A stretch of 9,712 bases of DNA from an uncultured Alcaligenaceae bacterium (GCA_937897265.1 CALCPT010000344.1:1-9712); one strand, 5' to 3'. Shown: positions 1 to 6,557, counted from the stretch's first letter. The notes: a model not told the origin generated them from the letters alone. Made by a program: numbers and translations.

Positions 1-38
1 TGGCGTGACTGGAGTTCAGACGTGTGCTCTTCCGATCT
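1..38 (+). other. Illumina read-2/P7-side adapter (contaminant)
   Basis: Positions 5-38 match the standard Illumina multiplexing read-2 adapter, running from GTGACTGGAGTTC through to the terminal CTCTTCCGATCT. Bases 1-4 (tggc) sit where the end of the i7 index should be. They fit an index beginning GCCA, but four bases cannot identify it. Frames across this stretch give the well-known adapter peptide MTGVQTCALPI, so any protein called here is spurious. Biological sequence starts at 39. Confidence 0.98.
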
Positions 39-385
39 CCACCCAGCACGGCGGTCAGCACGCCCACGGGCAGCTCCTGCGGCGCAATCAGTCCGCGGGC
101 CAGGATGTCGGCGGCCAACAGCAGCACGCCACCCACCAGGCTGGACAGCAGCATCAGATGGCCGTGCGTGGTCTTGACCACCGAGCGCACCAGGTGCGGT
201 GCGGCCAGTCCCACGAACGCGATCAGCCCGGTCTGGGCCACGGCCGTGCCGGTGGCCAGGGCCAGCACCAGCACCAGCACGGCGCGCATGCGGGTCAGCG
301 GCAGGCCCAGGCTTTGGGCCGTGGCCTCGCCCAGGCTCAGGCTGTCCAGCGCCGGGCTCAGAGCCCAGGCCACCACCACGCTAGC
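39..385 (-). CDS. FecCD/BtuC-family ABC permease, internal fragment
   Basis: Inner-membrane permease subunit of an ABC importer for iron-siderophore, haem or cobalamin-type substrates. Only about 115 internal residues are present. They include a stretch reading LGLPLTRMRAVLVLVLALAT, then GLIAFVGLAAPHLVR, then LLAADILAR and LPVGVLTAVLGG. The xxGFVGLxxPHxxR core and the ELPVGVxTALLGG segment near the C terminus are hallmarks of the FecCD family, and the hydrophobic stretches between them are transmembrane helices. The gene runs off into adapter at 39. Its upstream side ends at junction 1, where the frame meets TGA (389-391) just as the base composition changes. Substrate cannot be assigned. Codon use is far more GC-rich than in the next block, so this piece belongs to another genome. 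Confidence 0.85.
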
Positions 386-392
386 CCATCAT
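378..392. other. Chimeric junction 1 (block A to block B)
   Basis: The strongly GC-rich FecCD frame ends here. It is followed at once by AT-richer sequence that carries no continuation of the permease. The in-frame stop at 389-391 falls in the middle of the protein family rather than at either terminus. The exact join cannot be fixed by eye. It could lie anywhere between about 378 and 392. Confidence 0.7.
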
Positions 393-472
393 CATAACGA
401 AATGTCAGCGTTTAAGTCGAAAATTCACAGGCTGGGGCATTGGCAGATACCCTTAGATTCGGACGCCCAAGT

Positions 473-499
473 GTCTGACCCGACCAGTCAAGGCCAGAC
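473..499 (-). terminator. Possible 3' stem-loop after the DUF3501 gene
   Basis: GTCTGACC (473-480) can pair with GGCCAGAC (492-499), giving an 8-bp stem with one G-U pair on the minus-strand transcript and an 11-nt loop. It starts about 33 nt past the DUF3501 stop. No U-tract follows, so it is not a canonical intrinsic terminator. It could be a 3'-end stabilising structure or chance. Confidence 0.25.
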
Positions 500-532
500 T
501 CTAGGGCGTTACGCCAAGATTACGACCGCCAA

Positions 533-1117
533 TTAGCTTAAATCTTGTACCAAAGATGCCAGGGTCGCGTCAGGCAGGGTTTGAACGTGCATCGGGTACT
601 CAGGGTGCTCACAGCCAACCATCATTTGGGCACCTGTCTGCAATGATTTTTTAGCTGCAGGGGGAAGCTCAAAGCGCAAAAAATGCACCGCTGAGGTTTT
701 GGTATCGGTCGAGCGCTCAAGGTCTTCGTTCGCAATCGCATACACCCTTGGCTGCCCTTCGACCTGCACAAACATCTTGTGTTCGATACCCATGAGCTTA
801 GCCAGCGCAAGTTTGCGATCCGCCTCGTTAGGATATTCGAGCATCATGGTGGCTTTAAAGTTCGAGCCATCTGGCACTAAGGGGTTATAGGCATGCAATT
901 CATCTTGAATTCCCTCTTCATCAAAAATCTTTTCAACGCGCAACATCTCTTGAATCTGGTAACGCATTAAAAATTCATTTTCAAAAATGATATTAACGTG
1001 CTCGCCCAAAGAGACTGTGCGCAAGCGCCTTTGTTCAATCGCTTGTTTACGCATTTCAGGGCGAGCCTTGTGGTACGCCTCTAAGGTCATCAAGCTTTCG
1101 CGCGTGATTTTGGTCAT
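533..1117 (-). CDS. DUF3501 family protein
   Basis: A 194-residue soluble protein with no signal peptide or membrane segment. I recognise it as DUF3501 by its overall sequence (an N-terminal MTKITRESLMTLEAY, then RTVSLGEHVNIIFENEFLMR, then MLEYPNEADRKLALAKLMGIE) and by its place directly after a GlpC-like Fe-S protein and a rubrerythrin. The biochemical role of the family is not established. It is probably an accessory protein of the redox module. There are almost no cysteines, so it is unlikely to bind its own cluster. I chose the ATG at 1117. A GTG at 1147 would add ten residues (MHLKNNDENS) and lie only 3 nt after the upstream stop, but the conserved sequence begins at MTKI. It is certainly co-transcribed with the Fe-S gene, which ends at 1151. 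Confidence 0.85.
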   Translation of the reverse strand: MTKITRESLMTLEAYHKARPEMRKQAIEQRRLRTVSLGEHVNIIFENEFLMRYQIQEMLRVEKIFDEEGIQDELHAYNPLVPDGSNFKATMMLEYPNEADRKLALAKLMGIEHKMFVQVEGQPRVYAIANEDLERSTDTKTSAVHFLRFELPPAAKKSLQTGAQMMVGCEHPEYPMHVQTLPDATLASLVQDLS

Positions 1118-1150
1118 GCTGTTCTCGTCGTTATTTTTCAAATGCACTGT

Positions 1151-2488
1151 TTAAAGTCCGTAAGCCTTTGCAATCAAGGTCAACGGGTGCGCCATCTCAG
1201 CGCTGGCCAAACCGTTTTCTTGCATGCCTTGTTCAATGTGATGGCCAGCGAGTTGGCAGTCTGAACTGATGTAATCAGGCTCGTTGTTAGCCATGGCTTT
1301 GAATACGGGCTTACCAATCTTCATCGCGGTATCGTGAAACTCTTTTTTCACGCCCCACGTACCCGAGTGACCAGAGCAACGCTCAACCACATTGACTTCA
1401 GTGCCAGGCACCAATTTCAACATCTCAGCTGTTTTCTTACCCACGTTTTGCACACGCGAGTGACAGGGAACGTGATAGCTCACATGGCCAAGAGGCTCTG
1501 TGAAATCTGTGCTCAGCAAGCCGTCTCTATTTCGCGCAATGAAGTACTCGAAGGGATCCCACATCGCACCTTTCACAAGCTGGACGTCTGCCTCGTCTGG
1601 AAACATCAGCGGGAGCTCTTGCTTAAACATCAACGTACAGGAGGGAATAGGAGTCAAAATTGCATAGCCCTCGCGGGCGAGCTTGGCAAGCTTCGGAATA
1701 TTTTTGTCTTTATTTTCGGCAACGGCGTCAAGATCGCCCAGCTCGAGCTTAGGCATCCCACAGCAGGCTTCTTTATTGACCAATTCGTAAGGGATCTTGT
1801 TGTGTTGCAAAATCTTAATGAGGTCCTGACCAATGCCAGGCTCGTTGTAGTTGACATAACAGGTTGCATAAATCGCGACTTTTCCAGGTGTTTTTTCACC
1901 ATTCACCACAGGCAAATCAGCCGAAGGCTTTGCCACTTGCGCAAAGGTCTTCGGTGCGTATTCTGGAATCCAGGCTTTTTTATCAACACCGAGAGTGCTC
2001 TCCATGAGCGAACGCATCACACCGGTTTTATTCACAGCGTTAACAGCTTCGGTCACGATCGGGATGCCCGCGAACATACCGAGTTTGTCGGTTGACGACA
2101 ATACGGCGTCACGCATCGTGGTCTCGCCCTTTCTGAAACTCACCGCTTTGGCACGCAACATCAGATGCGGAAAGTCTAGGTTCCAAGGGTGGGGTGGCAC
2201 GTAAGGGCATTTCGTGACATAACAAACATCACACAAAAAGCATTGGTCAACGACTTTCTTGTAGTCTTTTTTATCAACACCATGCACTTCGCCGTCTTCG
2301 GTCTCATCAATCAGGTCAAACATGGTTGGAAACGAACCGCACAAGTTGACGCAGCGGCGACAGCCGTGACACAGGTCAAACACGCGTTCCATTTCCGTGT
2401 GCAGCTTACCTTCGTCGTAAAAGTCTGGATTGGTCCAGTCTAAAGGGTGGCGGGTGGGCGCGTCGAGATTGCCTTCGCGGTTTGACAT
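1151..2488 (-). CDS. GlpC/HdrB-like Fe-S protein (two [4Fe-4S] motifs, two CCG domains)
   Basis: A 445-residue cytoplasmic iron-sulfur protein related to the GlpC, LutA and heterodisulfide reductase B families. The N terminus has two four-cysteine cluster motifs: C40-x2-C43-x2-C46-x3-C50, and C83-x2-C86-x2-C89-x4-C94-P. The C-terminal half has two cysteine-rich domains. The first has C210, the C242-C243-G pair and C284. The second has C342, C371 and C411, with CSGHSG (371-376) where a CCG would be expected, so one cysteine of the second pair is replaced. By family analogy it carries electrons to or from an unknown partner. No flavin or NAD domain is present, so it is not a stand-alone dehydrogenase. 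An AAGGAT ribosome site (2494-2499) lies 5 nt before the ATG. It follows rubrerythrin by 179 bp and precedes DUF3501 on the same strand. The precise electron donor and acceptor are unknown. Confidence 0.88.
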   Translation of the reverse strand: MSNREGNLDAPTRHPLDWTNPDFYDEGKLHTEMERVFDLCHGCRRCVNLCGSFPTMFDLIDETEDGEVHGVDKKDYKKVVDQCFLCDVCYVTKCPYVPPHPWNLDFPHLMLRAKAVSFRKGETTMRDAVLSSTDKLGMFAGIPIVTEAVNAVNKTGVMRSLMESTLGVDKKAWIPEYAPKTFAQVAKPSADLPVVNGEKTPGKVAIYATCYVNYNEPGIGQDLIKILQHNKIPYELVNKEACCGMPKLELGDLDAVAENKDKNIPKLAKLAREGYAILTPIPSCTLMFKQELPLMFPDEADVQLVKGAMWDPFEYFIARNRDGLLSTDFTEPLGHVSYHVPCHSRVQNVGKKTAEMLKLVPGTEVNVVERCSGHSGTWGVKKEFHDTAMKIGKPVFKAMANNEPDYISSDCQLAGHHIEQGMQENGLASAEMAHPLTLIAKAYGL

Positions 2489-2625
2489 AAGAGATCCTTA
2501 TTTATTGCAAGAAACAGCTATTTAAAGAGTTACCGACCGCACCCGTACCCAAGAAAACGGGGATCCTAGAAACCAGTGCTTAAAAAACTGTGACCAGCAA
2601 AGCCGGCCACAGGTCTAGCATCGGT

Positions 2626-2649
2626 GCATGAGGGCTCTTGCCTTCATGC
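2626..2649 (-). terminator. Stem-loop just downstream of rubrerythrin
   Basis: GCATGAGGGC (2626-2635) and GCCTTCATGC (2640-2649) form a 10-bp stem with a 4-nt loop. There is one A-C mismatch when read as minus-strand RNA and one G-U pair when read as plus-strand RNA. It begins 18 nt after the rubrerythrin stop codon and sits between rubrerythrin and the Fe-S gene. There is no U-run after it. It may be an attenuator or an RNA-processing site that sets different expression levels for rubrerythrin and the downstream genes. Function is inferred from position only. Confidence 0.4.
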
Positions 2650-2667
2650 CCAAGCGCTGGCTGACTT

Positions 2668-3090
2668 TTAGTCGACCAAGGCGTCTAACGCTTTCTGATA
2701 GCGATTGGCGTGTGAACGCTCGGCTTTAGCGAGTGTTTCAAACCAGTCAGCAATTTCGTCAAAGCCCTCAGCGCGAGCTGTTTTGGCCATGCCTGGGTAC
2801 ATGTCGGTGTACTCATGGGTTTCGCCATGAACAGCTGAAGCCAGATTGTTACGGCTTGAACCCATTGGCAAACCTGTTGCTGGATCACCAGAAGCCTCTA
2901 AGAACTCGAGGTGACCGTGGGCGTGGCCAGTCTCGCCTTCGGCGGTTGAGCGGAACAATGCGGCAACGTCGGGTTGACCTTCAACGTCAGCCTTGTTTGC
3001 GAAATACAGATAACGACGATTTGCCTGTGATTCGCCTGCGAAAGCGTCTTTCAGGCACTGTTCTGTTTTAGAACCTTTGAGCTGGGCCAT
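2668..3090 (-). CDS. rbr: Rubrerythrin (short form, diiron domain only)
   Basis: A 140-residue ferritin-like four-helix diiron protein. Rubrerythrins typically reduce hydrogen peroxide in the cytoplasm with electrons from rubredoxin-type donors. Visible ligand candidates are E20 in the first helix, E53 and H56 in [11 protein letters not shown]90 and E93 in HGETHEYTD, and E124 and H127 in [10 protein letters not shown]. The usual C-terminal rubredoxin domain with its two CxxC pairs is absent, and the protein ends at ALDALVD. Electrons must therefore come from another protein, for which the neighbouring Fe-S protein is an attractive but unproven candidate. An open frame extends five codons upstream to TTG at 3105. 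The start at 3090 is chosen because a perfect AGGAGG lies 4 nt before its ATG and would otherwise be inside the coding region. Confidence 0.93.
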   Translation of the reverse strand: MAQLKGSKTEQCLKDAFAGESQANRRYLYFANKADVEGQPDVAALFRSTAEGETGHAHGHLEFLEASGDPATGLPMGSSRNNLASAVHGETHEYTDMYPGMAKTARAEGFDEIADWFETLAKAERSHANRYQKALDALVD

Positions 3091-3094
3091 ATAG

Positions 3095-3100
3095 CCTCCT
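3095..3100 (-). promoter_or_regulatory. Ribosome binding site of rubrerythrin
   Basis: A perfect AGGAGG on the minus strand, 4 nt before the ATG at 3090. It rules out the upstream TTG (3105) as the main start. It is the strongest Shine-Dalgarno sequence in the betaproteobacterial block, which fits high expression of a stress protein. I see no clear -35/-10 pair in the 150 bp upstream. Confidence 0.8.
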
Positions 3101-3258
3101 GACAATTTGAACTAGGGAATTTGGAGCATCAGCTACACAGATCGCCTTCAAACCGCGCCTGCACCTGACCTCTGGCGCGAGTGTAAGCGGGCTTTGTGAC
3201 GAAGTGAAGCAAAATTTGTAACATTCTGAATCAAGAATATTCAACGACTGTAGGGTCT

Positions 3259-4185
3259 TTACGACTCAACCGCCTTTTTATGCGCTGCCAAAGCCATCAG
3301 CCTGCGATCTCGCCATAAACGACGCGCCAGCAGCTGGTCTTTTGGCAAAATCGCGCGCCGCGCGGCTTCGAGTTTGGCAATAATCTCTTCCGACCAGTGG
3401 TCGGTTGAGGTCTGTTCGGTTGACATCGCTTGATACATCTCGTCAAACCGATGCGCATAGTCTGCCAAACCGTCGGGGGCATTCAAATCGATGGTCTCAA
3501 AGGGCCCCATAAATGACCAACGTAACCCCAACCCTTCACGGATGGTGATATCTAAACCATCTGCGTCCACGTAGCCCTGCTCAACCAACCTGAACGCCTC
3601 GCGCAGCAAAGCGCCTTGTAAGCGATTCAGAATAAATCCACGCAATTCGCGATGAATTTTGACTGGTTTTTGACCGACGCTTTCCATGACATCCCAAGCT
3701 TTTTGCACGACAGCGGCATCGGTCCAGGGGGCTCCGCAAATTTCCACAACGGGGATCAAGTACGGGGGATTGACCGGATGGGCAATCAGACAGCGCGAGC
3801 GCCCGGGTAAGTTTTCGCTAAAGGCTGAGGCTGGAATGCTTGACGTGGAGCTTGCCAACACCGTCGTGGGTGACGCTAGCTTATCCATTTTGGCAAAAAT
3901 TTCGATCTTCATCTCAACGCGCTCAGGCAAATTCTCTTGCACGTAGTCAACGTCTTGCAAAACCTCTTCAAGCGTGGCGCTTGCGCTGATACGCGACACC
4001 AAACCTTTCGGGTCCGTAATTAAACCAGCGGCCTGAAGGTCAGCAACCTGCTCTTCAATCAGCCTAAACGCCAACGTCACAGCCTTAGGGTCGCCATCCC
4101 ACATTTTGACCTCATGACCACCGCGAGCAAAGACAATCGCCCATGCCTGACCAATCAACCCTGAACCCACGACTGCGATTTTCAT
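3259..4185 (-). CDS. Lambda-crystallin/L-gulonate 3-dehydrogenase-like 3-hydroxyacyl-CoA dehydrogenase family enzyme
   Basis: A 308-residue NAD-dependent 3-hydroxy-acid dehydrogenase. The Rossmann loop GSGLIG (7-12) and acidic D30 at the end of the second strand point to NAD rather than NADP. The family signatures QENLPERVEMK (83-93), SSTSS (112-116), HPVNPPYLIPVVEI (136-149) and GFILNRLQ (183-190) follow. H136 is the likely catalytic base, with S115, N139 and N187 nearby. The C-terminal half includes GLGLRWSFMGPFETIDLN (218-235) and LLARRLWRDRRLM (285-297). These match the CRYL1/L-gulonate 3-dehydrogenase branch better than true fatty-acid FadB-type enzymes. L-carnitine dehydrogenase is a related alternative, and substrate is not certain. 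AGGAG (4191-4195) lies 5 nt before the ATG. The frame stays open upstream to about 4335 but contains no ATG, GTG or TTG start. Confidence 0.88.
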   Translation of the reverse strand: MKIAVVGSGLIGQAWAIVFARGGHEVKMWDGDPKAVTLAFRLIEEQVADLQAAGLITDPKGLVSRISASATLEEVLQDVDYVQENLPERVEMKIEIFAKMDKLASPTTVLASSTSSIPASAFSENLPGRSRCLIAHPVNPPYLIPVVEICGAPWTDAAVVQKAWDVMESVGQKPVKIHRELRGFILNRLQGALLREAFRLVEQGYVDADGLDITIREGLGLRWSFMGPFETIDLNAPDGLADYAHRFDEMYQAMSTEQTSTDHWSEEIIAKLEAARRAILPKDQLLARRLWRDRRLMALAAHKKAVES

Positions 4186-4276
4186 TTTTTCTCCTGTGAA
4201 ACCTTGCTGCTGAAGCAGAGATGCTAGATGACCTCCGACAGCTGACGCGATTGTTTTTAGTCCGAATAGTGTAGTG

Positions 4277-4388
4277 CCGAATCGGTTGTCGGGCAGATTA
4301 CCAAGCGAGTCGCTGGGCCCGGTGCCAAGTTAGGCGTTGGGTACGCGGCCAAGCGAAGCGTTGGGTATGTTGCCGACCAGATCGTCAG
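4277..4388. repeat. Degenerate 24-bp tandem repeat, about 4.5 units
   Basis: Units begin at 4277, 4301, 4325 and 4349 (24 bp each), with a partial unit from 4373 that runs into the end of the deacetylase gene. The clearest copies read CCAAGCGAGTCGCTGGG, CCAAGTTAGGCGTTGGG and CCAAGCGAAGCGTTGGG. The first copy is more diverged. Most units can fold as a small hairpin, with CCAA pairing to TTGG. On the minus strand the period gives repeating octapeptides such as GNIPNASL, GTGPSDSL and GNLPDNRF, interrupted by a TAA in one unit. It fills most of the gap between the deacetylase and dehydrogenase genes. Confidence 0.7.
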
Positions 4389-5284
4389 CCCCTCTTGAGT
4401 TGGGCGGCAGCTAAACGAACCGTTTGCAAGTGAATATCGACGATCTGATTCACGTCGGTGCTGTACCCTCCCGCCATCATGATCGCCATTGGACAGCGTT
4501 GACTCTGCACATACTGCATCACCATCAGATCACGAGCGGCCATGCCGGCCTTCGTGACCTTCAAGCGGCCTAAGCGATCAGACTCGTGGGGATCGGCGCC
4601 AGCCAGGTAAAGCACAAACTGGGGCTCGAAGCTTGCGTTGAGCTGTGCCAAGGCTGCAGCCAGAGCCTCGAGGTACGGCTCATCCTGGCAGCCATCGGGC
4701 AAAGGCACATCGAGCGAGCTCTGTTGCTTATTAAACGGGTAATTGCGCGCGCCATGTAGGGATAAGGTGAAGATCGTCGGGTCATCTTGAAAGATCGATG
4801 CGGTGCCATCACCTTGGTGCACATCCAGATCAATGATCGCAATCTTTGTCTTGGGGTTGCTGCTTTTCTGCAAAACCTTTGCGGCTATCGCTGCATCATT
4901 AAACACACAAAAACCACTGCCACGCTCGCGATAAGCGTGGTGCGTGCCGCCGGCAAGATTCACTGAAATTCCGTCAACGCTTGCCGCCGCACAGGCCGCG
5001 AGTGTGGCCCCAACCGAGCGACGTGAGCGCTCGACCATTTCGAGGCTCCAGGGAAACCCAATCTCGCGTTGCTCTTTGGCTGTGAGTTCGCCTCGAATGA
5101 CGGCTTGTAGGTAGCGGGGGGAATGAGCCAATAAGATTTGCGTATCGGTCGCGGCCGGCGCTTCGTTTAACTCAATATGGCTTTCGGCACTCACCGCATC
5201 GCGCAAGAGCCGGTACTTGGACATCGGAAAGCGGTGCCCAGCCGGTAAAGGCAAAACGAAATGGTCGGAGTAGAAGGCTTTCAC
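4385..5284 (-). CDS. Histone deacetylase-family (class IV-like) zinc amidohydrolase
   Basis: A 299-residue enzyme of the arginase/deacetylase fold. Bacterial members remove acetyl groups from small amines, polyamines or lysines; the exact substrate is unknown here. The full active site is visible: the His pair H115-H116 in AGGTHHAYRERGSGFCVFND, zinc ligands D154 and H156 in IDLDVHQGDG, the third zinc ligand D231 in AGADPHESDRLG, and the transition-state tyrosine Y274 in GGYS. The order and spacing are normal for the family and nothing is missing, so it should be catalytically competent. It is cytoplasmic, with no signal peptide. Translation appears to start at a GTG (5284) with AGGG a few bases upstream. 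It lies 199 bp upstream of the dehydrogenase gene on the same strand. The gap is filled by repeats, so co-transcription is uncertain. Confidence 0.9.
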   Translation of the reverse strand: MKAFYSDHFVLPLPAGHRFPMSKYRLLRDAVSAESHIELNEAPAATDTQILLAHSPRYLQAVIRGELTAKEQREIGFPWSLEMVERSRRSVGATLAACAAASVDGISVNLAGGTHHAYRERGSGFCVFNDAAIAAKVLQKSSNPKTKIAIIDLDVHQGDGTASIFQDDPTIFTLSLHGARNYPFNKQQSSLDVPLPDGCQDEPYLEALAAALAQLNASFEPQFVLYLAGADPHESDRLGRLKVTKAGMAARDLMVMQYVQSQRCPMAIMMAGGYSTDVNQIVDIHLQTVRLAAAQLKRG

Positions 5285-5373
5285 TGTTACCCTGATCGCT
5301 AAAAAATGAAGGTATCGGCTATTTAACCATTCGCACAGTGCTTGCCTGCTAAAAATGACCCGGGCTTACGTCG

Positions 5374-5463
5374 TAGTTGCCTGAGACCCACCTAATAGCT
5401 GCGTAAGACCTACCTAATGGCTGCCTGAGATTTACCCGTTGTCTTGCGAAACAATTTACCCGG
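5374..5463. repeat. Degenerate 22-bp tandem repeat, four units
   Basis: Units start at 5374, 5396, 5418 and 5440, of 22, 22, 22 and 24 bp. The cores are TAGTTGCCTGAGACCCACCT, TAGCTGCGTAAGACCTACCT and TGGCTGCCTGAGATTTACCC, with a more diverged fourth ending TTTACCCGG. A weaker copy (CTTGCCTGCT...GACCCGG) may precede them around 5340-5364. The period is not a multiple of three, so it is not coding. It lies in the divergent promoter region. Confidence 0.6.
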
Positions 5464-5464
5464 A

Positions 5465-5490
5465 ATGCGCCGCCTAACAAATCGGCGCAT
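5465..5490. other. Perfect 8-bp stem-loop
   Basis: ATGCGCCG (5465-5472) and CGGCGCAT (5483-5490) are exact inverted repeats around a 10-nt AT-rich loop. It directly follows the 22-bp repeat array. It could be a terminator for something read through the array, an operator, or part of the repeat element. No U-run follows on the plus strand. Confidence 0.5.
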
Positions 5491-5548
5491 CGAAATAAGT
5501 CTCACCACGGTTTACAAATTTCAGGCAGAATACAAAAAATACTAAAAA

Positions 5549-5573
5549 TTAAGTCACCGCAAATGTGACTTAA
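5549..5573. promoter_or_regulatory. Perfect 9-bp inverted repeat upstream of the binding-protein gene
   Basis: TTAAGTCAC (5549-5557) and GTGACTTAA (5565-5573) form an exact inverted repeat with a 7-nt spacer. It ends 11 nt before the ribosome site (5585-5591) of the substrate-binding protein gene. The symmetry, AT-rich flanks and position suggest an operator for a dimeric regulator, or a 5'-leader hairpin. The regulator is not identifiable from the window. Confidence 0.55.
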
Positions 5574-5597
5574 ATACGAGACCCAAAGGAGACCGTC

Positions 5598-6557
5598 ATG
5601 ACTATTTCTAAAAATTACAGCAGCTTGACTCTAATTGCCGCGGCACTGTTATTGGCTAGCCCAGTCGCCAGTGCTCAACAAACCATCAAACTTGGCATGA
5701 CAACAGCGCTCACTGGGCCGTTCAACGAATTTGGTGAAGGCAATCGCCGCGGCGTCATGCTTGCCATTGACGAGTGGAACAAAAAAGGTGGCATCGACGG
5801 CAAAAAAATTGAACTTGCCGAAGCCATGGATGATCAGTTGGTACCAGACAAAGCTGTGCAAAACATGCGCCGCATTCTGGATAACAAAGAGATCGTCGCC
5901 ATCATCGCGCCCGCGGGCAGCGGCCCCTCACTCGCCACCATGGACATGCTCGAAGCCGATGGTCGACCAACCTGCAATCCCCTCGCACAATCACCTTCTG
6001 TGATTTATCCAAAAGGTAAAGAACAACCCCCGCGTAAAAACGTCGTGTCGATGGCAATCACCAACGAAGCTGAAGCGACTCGCCTGGGCCAAATCTTGGG
6101 CAAACAGTACAAAAACATCGGTGTCATTCATGAAAGCACCGCTTACGGCGTCACGGGTGCTGAGCTCGTCAAAAAATCAATCGCCGCTACGAATCCTGCT
6201 GCTAAGGTTCAGATTGAATCCTATAACCAACGCAGCCAAGACATGACCTCGCAGGTCGCACGTTTGCAGCGCAGTCAGGTCGATGCAATCTTAGTCGTGG
6301 GCTTAGGAGCTGACTTTGCTGTGATTCGTAAAAACATGAGTCGGGCAAACGTTAAGGTGCCATTATTTGGCTCAACCGGCGCCGTCACCGCCCCATATCT
6401 TGAGGGCGCGGGTGATTTAGCAATTGGTACCCGTTCGGTCAGCCCTGATGCCTTCGGCAAAAGACCCTTGTCCGCCTATGCACAAAACTTTGTTGACCAG
6501 TATCGCGCCGCGCATGGCACAGATCGCTGGTATGGGTCTGACGCTGCCAACCCGCAA
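5598..6557 (+). CDS. Periplasmic ABC substrate-binding protein, branched-chain amino-acid type (3'-truncated)
   Basis: Periplasmic receptor of the Leu/Ile/Val-binding (Peripla_BP_6) class, which delivers amino acids or related small acids to an ABC importer. Residues 1-26 form a signal peptide: a polar start, a hydrophobic run LTLIAAALLLASP, and a likely cut after ASA before QQTIKLGM. Family features include GMTTALTGPFNEFGEGNRRG (33-52), NKKGGIDGKKIEL (61-73), IIAPAGSGPSLA (102-113), YGVTGAELV (183-191) and LFGSTGAVTAPYL (256-268). An AAAGGAG site (5585-5591) lies 6 nt before the ATG. Native sequence stops at about residue 318, inside DRWYGSDAAN. Roughly the last 60-75 residues are missing, because the frame runs into an unrelated AAA+ gene at junction 2. 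The ligand is not assignable. Confidence 0.88.

Larger units (their letters stand above)
5285..5597. other. Divergent intergenic region with repeats and inverted repeats
   Basis: This 313-bp gap separates the leftward deacetylase gene from the rightward binding-protein gene, so promoters for both should lie here. It contains a degenerate tandem repeat, a perfect 8-bp hairpin and a perfect 9-bp inverted repeat, listed separately. The stretch 5511-5550 is AT-rich and includes TTTACA (5511-5516), a possible -35. I could not pair it with a good -10 at normal spacing. No small gene with a credible start is visible. Confidence 0.6.

Noticed and set aside
5..397. Long plus-strand frame beginning MTGVQTCALPI
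   Set aside because: The first codons are Illumina adapter, and the rest is the antisense of the FecCD permease in GC-rich DNA.
1334..2095. 253-residue plus-strand frame opposite the Fe-S gene
   Set aside because: It is antisense to a gene whose cysteine motifs are all intact and has no family resemblance of its own.
4186..4340. N-terminal extension of the dehydrogenase through the 24-bp repeat
   Set aside because: The frame is open, but there is no ATG, GTG or TTG. The Rossmann GxGxxG already sits at residues 7-12 from the chosen ATG, which has a good ribosome site.
4277..5463. CRISPR array
   Set aside because: The repeats are short, diverged and directly abutting with no unique spacers, and there are no cas genes.
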